Shown piece by piece: positions 36,264-43,263 of a stretch of 64,000 bases of DNA; within the stretch, counting starts at the first letter, position 1; every line of letters begins with the position of its first letter. The stretch spans positions 98,335 to 162,334 of the forward strand of contig JAIPJB010000004.1 in assembly GCA_021734395.1 (NCBI GenBank). Reading direction: 5' to 3'. The notes under the pieces are model-generated. The model was not told the DNA's origin and did not search any database. It was given only the letters and a program-made list of their open reading frames with translations. Origin of the DNA: Candidatus Altimarinota bacterium. Its GTDB lineage: Bacteria; Patescibacteriota; Gracilibacteria; UBA4473. Position numbers and translations under genes: made by a program.

Positions 36264-37097
36264 TCACGGCGCACGCTGGAGTCCCTCGCGCCTTCTTTCT
36301 AAAAAATCTCCTGGAGGCACGTGAGAAGGATGCTCAAACCTTTTTCCTGAATGACGCGGAGAAAACCGAAAAGGCGGTTTCTCATCTCGTCTCCATCGTC
36401 CTCCCTTCCAGAGACCAATGTGATCGGCTTTAAAACGAAATCCTTCTTGTTTTTTTCCGATCATCTTTACCACTCTTCCCTCTTCCAAAATATTCGGGAA
36501 AAGAAATTCGCTTTCGGAATAGTCCACGCGCCATTCTCGTTGACGCAGATCGTCCAAGAGAAAGATTTCTTCGTCCTGAATCCGGGTAATGGTTCCGGCC
36601 AAAAACTTTTTTTCATCTCCTCGCCAGAGACGATCTCGGCGTTCGCGGAAACTTTCATACATTCCGACGTGGTGAGAAAAGAGTTCGTCTGCTCTTTCTC
36701 CAATTCGAGATTGTTCGAGAAAAAATCCTGCCACAATCTGAGGCACAAAGACAATCAAAGTCCAGATCAGAAGTGATACTTTATAGGCTTTCTTTGTCTG
36801 ACGGGATAAATGCAAAGCGAGAATCCCAAATCCTATCAGAAGCAACAACCACAGAAGCGGCAGTCCGAACCACAAAATTCGCAAAAACATTTGGGGCGAA
36901 TGCCAAAGAAATTCAAACGATTCGCTGTAATTGAGAAAATGAAAAATAATCGCGGATGCCAGAGCGCCCAGAACGAAAAAGAATATTCCTCCCCCCATCA
37001 GCAAAGTCGTTCGCATTACAAAGTACCATCGACTATGGGGCACGATATGTTCGCGTTTTATTTTTTGGAGCACCGAAGACGTAAGTTTGTTCTTCAT
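36264..37097 (-). CDS. Four-helix membrane protein coupled to an ECF sigma factor
   Basis: The 277-residue protein has a cytoplasmic N-terminus, transmembrane segments at about 28-50 (TTLLMGGGIFFFVLGALASAIIF), 69-88, 90-110 and 119-140, and a C-terminal Arg/Glu-rich extracellular or cytoplasmic part. Its ATG overlaps the stop of the upstream sigma factor gene by 4 bases, which implies translational coupling and suggests it is the cognate anti-sigma or sensor. No known anti-sigma domain is recognised. Confidence 0.65.
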   Translation of the reverse strand: MKNKLTSSVLQKIKREHIVPHSRWYFVMRTTLLMGGGIFFFVLGALASAIIFHFLNYSESFEFLWHSPQMFLRILWFGLPLLWLLLLIGFGILALHLSRQTKKAYKVSLLIWTLIVFVPQIVAGFFLEQSRIGERADELFSHHVGMYESFRERRDRLWRGDEKKFLAGTITRIQDEEIFLLDDLRQREWRVDYSESEFLFPNILEEGRVVKMIGKKQEGFRFKADHIGLWKGGRWRRDEKPPFRFSPRHSGKRFEHPSHVPPGDFLERRREGLQRAP

Positions 37098-37666
37098 GAA
37101 AAAGAAATATTATGACGGGAAGCAAGCTCTCGAAATTGTTCTTTAGCGCGATTAATAAGTGTAGCAACTGTTCCATCGGGCTTTTGAAGAATATCCGAAA
37201 TCTCTTCGTAGCTTTTTTCTTCTAAAAATTTGAGGACCAATACTTCCCGATATTTTGATTTCATCAGATCGAGAATCTGATGGATTTTTTGAGCGGAAAA
37301 TTCCTGATCCAAATCTTGGATAAAATCAACTTTACTGGGCAAAAATAATTCTTCATCCAGATTCATTTTTTGGTCTTCTCCACGAGCACGAAATTTACGA
37401 AAGAGCGAAATCGTTTCATTATGAGTGATTCGATAGATCCAAGAGGAAAATTTCACACTCGCATCGAAATTATTGATATTTTTCCAGACTTTCAAAAATA
37501 CATCCTGCAAAATTTCTTCCGCCGTCTGGGGACAAAAATGGGAAATACGAAGAATGTATCGCATTAATTTCTGCTCGTACCGACGCATCAATTCTTCAAA
37601 GAACGCAACATCCTCCAGAGATTTTTGGGCAAGGTCTTCATCGGAAAGATGATCAAAATGGTGCAT
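37094..37666 (-). CDS. Second ECF-type RNA polymerase sigma factor
   Basis: The 190-residue protein (from ATG 37666, MHHFDHLSDEDLAQKSL; the frame opens at 37708) contains region 2 (FEELMRRYEQKLMRYILRIS, AEEILQDVFLKVWKNINNF, FSSWIYRITHNETISLFRK) and region 4 (LMKSKYREVLVLKFLEEKSYEEISDILQKPDGTVATLINRAKEQF). It has the two-region ECF architecture and is distinct in sequence from the sigma factor at 34984. It overlaps the downstream membrane-protein gene by 4 bases. Confidence 0.92.
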   Translation of the reverse strand: MHHFDHLSDEDLAQKSLEDVAFFEELMRRYEQKLMRYILRISHFCPQTAEEILQDVFLKVWKNINNFDASVKFSSWIYRITHNETISLFRKFRARGEDQKMNLDEELFLPSKVDFIQDLDQEFSAQKIHQILDLMKSKYREVLVLKFLEEKSYEEISDILQKPDGTVATLINRAKEQFRELASRHNISFS

Positions 37667-37767
37667 TAATTGTTTTTTACAAGAATCCCCATTGAGAATC
37701 AAAGTCAAAAGTGTGTGTATTCATATTTCAGAAAATAATACGTCTGAAAAAATTTTTTCTTTCAAAA

Positions 37768-37797
37768 CTCTCTCCTCCGACGAATCGAAGGAGAGAG
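37768..37797 (-). terminator. Rho-independent terminator of the 37835-38473 gene
   Basis: On the minus strand, CTCTCTCCTTCG and CGGAGGAGAGAG pair over 12 positions (two mismatch/wobble pairs) around a 6-nt loop, followed by TTTTGAAAGAAAAAATTTTTTC. Confidence 0.75.
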
Positions 37798-37834
37798 AAA
37801 ACCCTTCTCTTCCATGAGAAATTATTACTCTTGA

Positions 37835-38473
37835 TTATTGATTCAGGGCCGGTACGGCAACATCCTGAAATCGTCCACCGCGACCGAATCCTCGTCCTCG
37901 AGGAGCAAATTCGCGATTTTTTCCTTCTGAATTCTGCATCTGTTGTCCTTTTCGGCTCAATCCTCTGTAACCCATTTTTCCTCCTTTTCCCCAACCACGT
38001 CCTTCTTTTTCTCCGGAATGACGGGATTGGATGCGCTCAATTACTTCTGGATCATCAGAAGTGATGGTAATACGAACCCCATTCGAGAGCTGTTCAATTG
38101 TTTTCTGAACATCTTCACGAGCGGGCATTTTATCTTGATCACCATCATGGCGAGATAAAATGTGCTCTACGGCTTCCGCATTATCGGAAGTAATGGTCAT
38201 GATGATTCCATTGTCGATATTTTCGACTGTACGAGAAATGGTTTCGCGCATTGTTTTCATCTGCTCATGCTGAGCTTTCATTGCTTCACGCTTGGCTTCC
38301 ATCGCTGTCTGAAAGGATTGAAAATCATTGTTCAGGAATAATGATTTCATCTCTGTGAATTTTTCTTCGGTCAGTCCTTTTCCGTGACCAAAGCCCCAGA
38401 AAGCCTGTGCTGAAGAAAGAAATAATGTGGCCGACAAGGCCAAAGTACCGAATACGAGTGTTTTTGTTTTCAT
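37835..38473 (-). CDS. Secreted protein with internal repeat and Arg/Gly-rich C-terminus
   Basis: From ATG 38473 the protein is 212 residues, with a signal peptide (MKTKTLVFGTLALSATLFLSS, cleavage near AQA|FW). A helical, Met/Lys/Glu-rich segment (EEKFTEMKSLFLNNDFQSF, EAKREAMKAQHEQMKTMRE) recalls CpxP/Spy-like proteins without proof. Two homologous segments then follow: NGIIMTITSDNAEAVEHILS and NGVRITITSDDPEVIERIQS, each ending in RH. The C-terminus is rich in Gly and Arg (GRGWGKGGKMGYRG, RGRGFGRGGRF). Family unknown. It lies between the second sigma operon and hsp20 and is followed by its own terminator. Confidence 0.7.
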   Translation of the reverse strand: MKTKTLVFGTLALSATLFLSSAQAFWGFGHGKGLTEEKFTEMKSLFLNNDFQSFQTAMEAKREAMKAQHEQMKTMRETISRTVENIDNGIIMTITSDNAEAVEHILSRHDGDQDKMPAREDVQKTIEQLSNGVRITITSDDPEVIERIQSRHSGEKEGRGWGKGGKMGYRGLSRKGQQMQNSEGKNREFAPRGRGFGRGGRFQDVAVPALNQ

Positions 38474-38552
38474 GCAAAAATAAGAAATAAAGAAATAAAA
38501 ACGAAGCTTCATTGGGTAATACGAAAAGAGAAATTTTTTCTTTCAAAATTTC

Positions 38553-38593
38553 TTGACTTGGTCATTTTAGCAGTCTACAATAAGGAGTGCCAA
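38553..38593 (+). promoter_or_regulatory. hsp20 promoter with overlapping CIRCE operator
   Basis: TTGACT (38553-38558), a 17-nt spacer and TACAAT (38576-38581) form a good sigma-70 promoter. TTAGCAGTC (38567-38575), exactly 9 bases, then GAGTGCCAA (38585-38593) matches the CIRCE operator TTAGCACTC-N9-GAGTGCTAA in 8 of 9 positions on each side. The -10 box lies within the 9-base spacer, so HrcA bound here would block transcription. No hrcA gene is in the window. Confidence 0.85.
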
Positions 38594-38615
38594 ATATTTC
38601 CTAACCCCTTTTCTC

Positions 38616-39098
38616 ATGAAGGATACACGCAATCGGCATCGGCAAAATAACTGGCTGACTCCGTTCGAAGGAACAGGCGGCTTGGGCAATTTCTTCGATG
38701 ATTTCTGGAACTTTCCTTCCGTTTTTGATCAACCTCGGTGGGGCTTGCAGATGCAAGAAGGCAATTTTTTGCCCTCCATTGACGTCAGCGAAAACGAAAA
38801 GGAATTTGAGATTACGGCTGATCTTCCCGGATTTGATCCCAAAAATATCAATGTTGATATCGAAGACGATGGTCTCGCAATCAGCGGAAAACACGAATCA
38901 GAAAACAAAGAGGAAGATAAAAATTATCTCCGCTGTGAACGACAATCTGGATCTTTTTATCGCAAGATCGGTCTTCCTTCTTCGGCAGAATTGCTCAAAA
39001 CCAAATGCACCTCCAAAAATGGAGTCCTGCATATTACCGTTCCCAAGAAAGAAGAAAATAAAAAATCAAAATCCGTAAAAATCGAAGTCGAAGATTAA
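38616..39098 (+). CDS. Small heat-shock protein, Hsp20/alpha-crystallin family
   Basis: Hsp20 proteins are ATP-independent chaperone holdases that form oligomers in the cytoplasm. The 160-residue protein has a variable N-terminus (NNWLTPFEGTGGLGNFFDDF), the alpha-crystallin domain at about residues 50-145 (PSIDVSENEKEFEITADLPG, NINVDIEDDGLAISGKHE, and the GVLHITVPK signature) and a short Lys-rich C-terminal tail; the IxI/V tail motif may be VKIEV. Regulation by heat through HrcA is indicated by the CIRCE operator, and a clean terminator follows, so it is a single-gene transcript. Confidence 0.95.
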   Translation: MKDTRNRHRQNNWLTPFEGTGGLGNFFDDFWNFPSVFDQPRWGLQMQEGNFLPSIDVSENEKEFEITADLPGFDPKNINVDIEDDGLAISGKHESENKEEDKNYLRCERQSGSFYRKIGLPSSAELLKTKCTSKNGVLHITVPKKEENKKSKSVKIEVED

Positions 39099-39115
39099 CA
39101 CCCTACCAATAGAAA

Positions 39116-39149
39116 AAACCCGGGTTCTGGATTAGAATCCGGGTTTTTA
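39116..39149 (+). terminator. Rho-independent terminator of hsp20
   Basis: AAACCCGGGTTCT and AGAATCCGGGTTT pair around GGATT, with one mismatch, followed by TTATTATT. Confidence 0.85.
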
Positions 39150-39175
39150 TTATTGAACAAGAAAAGTGTTCATAT

Positions 39176-39571
39176 CTACATGACGGACAAAAACATCCCC
39201 GATACATACATCAAGTATAAACCGACAATCAGAGATAAGACACCTGAAAATGTACACATGGATTGAGTGCACATGTTTTTTTTCATACCGACAATCCACT
39301 GAGGGAAGAGCAAAAATAAGGCCCCTTTCACCAAAGTAGCCCATCCCAAGATAGTGACCAATACCGGCCAACCACCAATCCAAATATTATGATGGAGAAC
39401 AATCAACATCCCAACACTCACCATGATAAAAGCAGCAAAGTACAGCAGTCCTGTGTCGGCCAGAAATGCTTCCATTGCCTTGAGATAATATTTGAGATTA
39501 AAAAGTAATCCCAAGCCCACGAGAACAAACAAAACGCCAAATATTTTGGCAAGAAGGAAAGAAGTTTCCAT
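39176..39571 (-). CDS. Small integral membrane protein, four helices
   Basis: From ATG 39571 (METSFLLAKIFGVLFVLVGLG) the 131-residue protein has four predicted transmembrane helices with short loops (ALLYFAAFIMVSVGMLIVLHH and WPVLVTILGWATLVKGALFL in the middle), and a C-terminal VGLYLMYVSGMFLSVM. A CTQSMC pair of cysteines lies in the last loop. I do not recognise a family or function. It is convergent with hsp20 and divergent from the argG leader. Confidence 0.7.
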   Translation of the reverse strand: METSFLLAKIFGVLFVLVGLGLLFNLKYYLKAMEAFLADTGLLYFAAFIMVSVGMLIVLHHNIWIGGWPVLVTILGWATLVKGALFLLFPQWIVGMKKNMCTQSMCTFSGVLSLIVGLYLMYVSGMFLSVM

Positions 39572-39645
39572 GAGAAAAAAGGGTAAGAAAATAAACCATC
39601 CCTCAGTGTAGCAGAGAACAAAAAAATCACAAAATGACCAAAAAA

Positions 39646-39796
39646 TTGACAAAAAAAAACTTGTCTTTAGGATTCGAAGTGATGCATCTCTTTGCGATGG
39701 TATCTCAACTGCGCCGACGCCGGTAAAGCCGGGTTAAGTTTGATATACCAAATGCAATTTTGACCCGTACGGACTTCTCTGTACGGGGGTTTTTAT
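39646..39796 (+). promoter_or_regulatory. argG promoter and structured leader ending in a terminator (candidate attenuator or riboswitch)
   Basis: TTGACA (39646-39651) and TAGGAT (39668-39673, spacing 16) drive a leader that folds: TGCAT (39683) with ATGCA (39752); TGGTATCTCAACT (39698-39710) with AAGTTTGATATACCA (39736-39750), pairing along its length with one mismatch and a bulge; an apical CCGG/CCGG hairpin between. It is followed by a terminator, CCCGTAC (39764-39770) with GTACGGG (39781-39787), then GGTTTTTAT. The argG ATG is at 39830, so the terminator stands between the promoter and the gene. That layout is typical of transcription attenuation. I could not match the fold to a known riboswitch; T-box hallmarks are not seen. 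Confidence 0.6.
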
Positions 39797-39829
39797 AACA
39801 CACAAAATATTTCTTCACTCTTTTTTACT

Positions 39830-41104
39830 ATGAAAACCGCAACTCAATATCAAAAAGTCGCTTCCCATGAAGCGCATAAAGGCGAATTCAAAAAATGTCT
39901 GCTGCTGTATTCAGGCGGACTGGACACCAGTATTATCCTGAAATGGATTCAGGATCAGTATGAATGCGAAGTCATAACACTGACAGTCAATATCGGACAA
40001 ACGGCTGATGATCTGGAATCTATCCAGAAAAAAGCACTTTCTCTCGGTGCTAAAAAAGCACTCGTCTATGACGCCAAAGATGAATTTGCCGATATATTTC
40101 TCAGTGAAGCCATCATGGCAAATGCTGACTATCAGGGGGGATATGCCCTCAGCTGTCCCCTGGGAAGGATCATGATCGCGAAAGTTGCTGTCAAAATGGC
40201 GCATAAATATAACTGTCCAGTCATCGCACATGGAGCCACCGGAAAAGGCAATGACCAAGTGCGATTTGAAAGTTTTATTACCACTCTTGATCCGAAACTC
40301 AAAACCATTGCCCCAGTCAGAGAATGGGCCATGGGACGAGACGAACAGATTGCTTATGCTGAGAAATACCATATTCCCATCAAGCAAAATCACCAACTTC
40401 CCTATTCTTATGATGAAAATATGTGGGGCAACACCGGAGAAGGAGGCGAAATCGAAAATCCGGAAAATATCCCACTCGAAGAAAAAATACTCCAGTGGTG
40501 TACTCTTCCGGAAAAAGCAAATTACAGCAATGAAATCGTCGAAATTGAATTCGAAAAGGGAAAACCCATCGCACTCAATGGAAAAAAGAAAAAACTCAGT
40601 CAGATCATCATGGAGCTCAATGAAGTCGGCGGAAAGCATGGAGTCGGAGTCGTACAACTCATTGAAGACAGAATGGTCGGACTCAAAGTCCGAGGTGTAT
40701 ACGAAAATCCAGCCGCGAGCATTCTCATTGCCGCGCATAAAAAACTCGAAATGCTTGTCTCTACTCGGGAGGAAAATGAGCTCAAGTCATTTCTCGATCA
40801 GAAATGGGCGTACCTCACCTATGCCGCCAAATGGTACGATCCGGTGATGTATCACATCCACGCTTTTACCAATAGCCAAAACAAAAAAGTGACCGGAACC
40901 GTAAAAGTTAAGTTGTATAAAGGCAATATCACAATCGTGGCATTACAATCACCCTACTCTCTCTTTGATCAGAATCTCGCGACATTCAATAAAAACGCGG
41001 CATTTAATCAGAACGCCTCCGCGGGATTCATCGAGATCTACAATCTCGCGCAGAAAACGGCGTTTAATCTCCACGACTGGGAAAACGAACTCTACAAAAA
41101 TTAA
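39830..41104 (+). CDS. argG: Argininosuccinate synthase
   Basis: ArgG joins citrulline and aspartate with ATP to form argininosuccinate. The 424-residue protein has the PP-loop LLLYSGGLDTSIILKW near the N-terminus, GGYALSCPLGRIMIAKVAV, and the AHGATGKGNDQVRFE motif, followed by APVREWAM. It is slightly longer than the usual 400 residues because of an N-terminal extension (MKTATQYQKVASHEAHKGEFK). argH is 2 kb away on the other strand. No other arginine biosynthesis genes are in the window, so the source of citrulline is unclear. Confidence 0.96.
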   Translation: MKTATQYQKVASHEAHKGEFKKCLLLYSGGLDTSIILKWIQDQYECEVITLTVNIGQTADDLESIQKKALSLGAKKALVYDAKDEFADIFLSEAIMANADYQGGYALSCPLGRIMIAKVAVKMAHKYNCPVIAHGATGKGNDQVRFESFITTLDPKLKTIAPVREWAMGRDEQIAYAEKYHIPIKQNHQLPYSYDENMWGNTGEGGEIENPENIPLEEKILQWCTLPEKANYSNEIVEIEFEKGKPIALNGKKKKLSQIIMELNEVGGKHGVGVVQLIEDRMVGLKVRGVYENPAASILIAAHKKLEMLVSTREENELKSFLDQKWAYLTYAAKWYDPVMYHIHAFTNSQNKKVTGTVKVKLYKGNITIVALQSPYSLFDQNLATFNKNAAFNQNASAGFIEIYNLAQKTAFNLHDWENELYKN

Positions 41105-41117
41105 AGCAATGATATGC

Positions 41118-41151
41118 GAACCCGGGTTCTAGAATCTGAGAGCCCGGGTTC
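41118..41151. repeat. 9-bp inverted repeat downstream of argG
   Basis: GAACCCGGG (41118-41126) and CCCGGGTTC (41143-41151) are perfectly complementary with a 16-nt loop. Neither strand carries a U-tract right after the stem (AAAAAAT follows on the plus strand), so termination is uncertain. The stem sequence resembles those of the hsp20 and antiporter terminators. Confidence 0.6.
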
Positions 41152-41225
41152 AAAAAATCACCCCATCTCCTCATTATACCATAAAAACACAAGAAATACA
41201 AGTCTATGAGCGGCTTTTTAGGGGT

Positions 41226-42203
41226 TTACTGCGCCATTTTCAGCACTTTTCGCCCATTGACCGTCGCCATGCCGACCAACTTGTCCACGTCATAAAACCG
41301 TGTGGTTTCAAGTAAAAACACAAGTTCGGTAAAGATGTCTCCATCGATAAATGGGCAGAAGTAGTCGTACACATTATCCACTCCCAGACACACATTTACG
41401 CCCGCTTCAATAAGGTGCGGTACTGGCGTAATGGAGTTATGAATGGGGCCGGTTTTGTGGCGGGGCTGTTGATTGTCGATCATTGCCCGAGGACAGACAA
41501 TGACATTCATATCCGCCTGAACGAGCATCTGCGCAACATCGCGAATGTACTCATCCGGCTGTGAAGCCAGCGAGCAGGCATGAACCGCATTCACTTTCCC
41601 CTGCATACCATATTTAATGACCGCCTTGGCGAGAAGTTCTGTGTCACGCTCATCGGGATCATTGTTCTGATCGATATGTACATCGACGGTTTTATTGTGT
41701 CGTTTCGCGACGTCAAAAATATATTCCAAATGCTTTTCTTGGTGCGGTCGGTCACGAGAGGGCAATCCGCCCAGTCCATCGACTTTTTTGGCGGCTTCTT
41801 CGATCCATTTTTGCGCTTTGGGATCGAGCGCTCCTTCCAGAACCTGGGAGAAAATCTGTACATCGATCTGGTCTTTATATTTCTCTTTTACTTCCAACGC
41901 CGCATCGATGCACTTCATCCCGACAGTATTGTCCACATCAATATTGGTGCGGGTCATATCACATCCCTGCCGAATCATATTTTCGACGCTGAGCGAAATA
42001 CGCTTCACGAGATTTTCGTGTGTATAGCCTTCTTTCACCTGCTTCCACAGATCCCATTTGACCTCCATATGCTCGTTGCACATTTCGAGTGTTTCGGGCG
42101 TAATCACGTATGCTTTATCAAAATGCGCGTGGCACGAAAGCAGCCCGCCTTTTTCTTTTATTTTTTCGCGCAAAAGTCCGAGCATGTTCCAGGGGTCTGG
42201 CAT
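41226..42203 (-). CDS. Cytosine-deaminase-like metal-dependent amidohydrolase
   Basis: The 325-residue protein belongs to the amidohydrolase superfamily: LLSCHAHFDKAYV (HxH metal ligands), VDVHIDQNNDPDERD, VNAVHACSLASQPDEY, and the late Asp in CLGVDNVYDYFCPF. This set resembles cytosine deaminase and related cyclic-amidine or guanidine-type hydrolases. The substrate cannot be told from sequence. Compared with cytosine deaminase (about 430 residues) it is short and lacks the N-terminal beta-sandwich part, starting directly at the metal site. The nearby argH, argG and an EamA exporter suggest nitrogen metabolism. Confidence 0.8.
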   Translation of the reverse strand: MPDPWNMLGLLREKIKEKGGLLSCHAHFDKAYVITPETLEMCNEHMEVKWDLWKQVKEGYTHENLVKRISLSVENMIRQGCDMTRTNIDVDNTVGMKCIDAALEVKEKYKDQIDVQIFSQVLEGALDPKAQKWIEEAAKKVDGLGGLPSRDRPHQEKHLEYIFDVAKRHNKTVDVHIDQNNDPDERDTELLAKAVIKYGMQGKVNAVHACSLASQPDEYIRDVAQMLVQADMNVIVCPRAMIDNQQPRHKTGPIHNSITPVPHLIEAGVNVCLGVDNVYDYFCPFIDGDIFTELVFLLETTRFYDVDKLVGMATVNGRKVLKMAQ

Positions 42204-42264
42204 AGATTTTGTGGGTTAATTTCTGTCAGGAATTGTATAAAAATCTGAAGAGAAAAACAAATTC

Positions 42265-42329
42265 CTCCCCCCAAGTCCCCCCTCATTGAGGGGGGAAGTC
42301 CTCCGGCCCTAGGCGGAGGACAGGGGGAG
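42265..42329. repeat. Cloverleaf-like palindromic repeat element
   Basis: In the 148-bp gap between the amidohydrolase and EamA genes, CTCCCCC (42265) pairs with GGGGGAG (42323), enclosing two perfect 8-bp hairpins: CCCCCCTC-ATT-GAGGGGGG (42277-42295) and GTCCTCCG/CGGAGGAC (42298-42321). The GC-rich composition contrasts with its surroundings. This three-way-junction layout resembles REP/MITE-type intergenic repeats. It is the only copy in this window. Confidence 0.75.
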
Positions 42330-42351
42330 CATTTTTCTTCCATAAACTTAT

Positions 42352-43233
42352 TCACCCCTCCACTTTCCGGCTCTTCATAAAGAAATATCCTCCTCCCAAA
42401 ATCAATCCCGCGCCGAGTAACTTCTGCCAGCCCATCGGATCATTGAAAAAGAGAAAGGTTCCCACTAAAACACCCACCGGCTGAAGCAGGAGAAAAATAT
42501 GAATTTTGGCGATTCCTAAATATCGATGAGCATGAAAGAAAAAATATCGCGCGACAAAAATTCCGACCAAATAAATGACTGCCAAAAGAGCTAAAACATC
42601 CCAAGATGGAATTGTAAATTTCCCTGCCGCCAGAACGAAAATATTGATCAGGATAGCTCCTACTAGACCCCGCCAATAAATAAAATACAAAACATCGGCC
42701 GTCGCTCCATATTGCTTGAAGATGAAACTATGGAACGCATAAAAAAAGGAAGAAATCGTAAGCCCCAAAACCGCAATCGGAGGAACCTCTCCTCTGAGAT
42801 TGGCGATCAGAAAAATGCCCCCCAACATAATCACTCCCGAAAGAGCTTCGCCCTTTGTAAATCGTTCTTTCAGAAACATAACCCCGAGCATCGTAGCAAA
42901 AATCGGCTGCAGATTTTCCAAAAGTACCGACGGACCCGACCCGGCTTTTTCTATTCCCCAAACCAATAATCCTCCTGCCAAAACAGTAAAAAAAGCCGTC
43001 TCGAAAATAAGTGATTTTTGCGTTTTCCATTCGTGAATCAACTTCTGACGAAACTGAGCACGAGACAGAAAAAAAGGTGTTGCCACAATCATTGCTGAAC
43101 CCCACCCCCAACTCATCGCCTGCAATACGGAGATATCCCCATAGCGGAGTACAAAATCTATCCCCAGGTAAAAAATCGTCAAGACCGCAACATTTCCGAA
43201 GAGCAATTTATATCCGGTTGCTTTGGTGTCCAT
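42352..43233 (-). CDS. EamA/DMT-family transporter
   Basis: The 293-residue protein has about ten transmembrane segments in two EamA halves. Typical elements are ALSGVIMLGGIFLIANLRGE and, at the end of the second half, LLQPVGVLVGTFLFFNDPMGWQKLLGAGLILGGGYF, followed by a basic tail. DMT transporters export amino acids, nucleosides or metabolites; the substrate is unknown. It lies 30 nt downstream of argH on the same strand, so export of an amino acid or nitrogen compound is a reasonable guess. Confidence 0.85.
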   Translation of the reverse strand: MDTKATGYKLLFGNVAVLTIFYLGIDFVLRYGDISVLQAMSWGWGSAMIVATPFFLSRAQFRQKLIHEWKTQKSLIFETAFFTVLAGGLLVWGIEKAGSGPSVLLENLQPIFATMLGVMFLKERFTKGEALSGVIMLGGIFLIANLRGEVPPIAVLGLTISSFFYAFHSFIFKQYGATADVLYFIYWRGLVGAILINIFVLAAGKFTIPSWDVLALLAVIYLVGIFVARYFFFHAHRYLGIAKIHIFLLLQPVGVLVGTFLFFNDPMGWQKLLGAGLILGGGYFFMKSRKVEG

Positions 43234-43263
43234 ATTTTCTGTTTATGAATTCGTAAGCTCGCA

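Noticed and set aside
39911..40738. 275-residue ORF antisense to argG
   Set aside because: It lies entirely opposite a strongly conserved gene and has no recognisable domain; it is a shadow of argG codon usage.
41118..41151. argG terminator
   Set aside because: The stem is perfect but no U-tract follows on either strand, so it is listed only as an inverted repeat.
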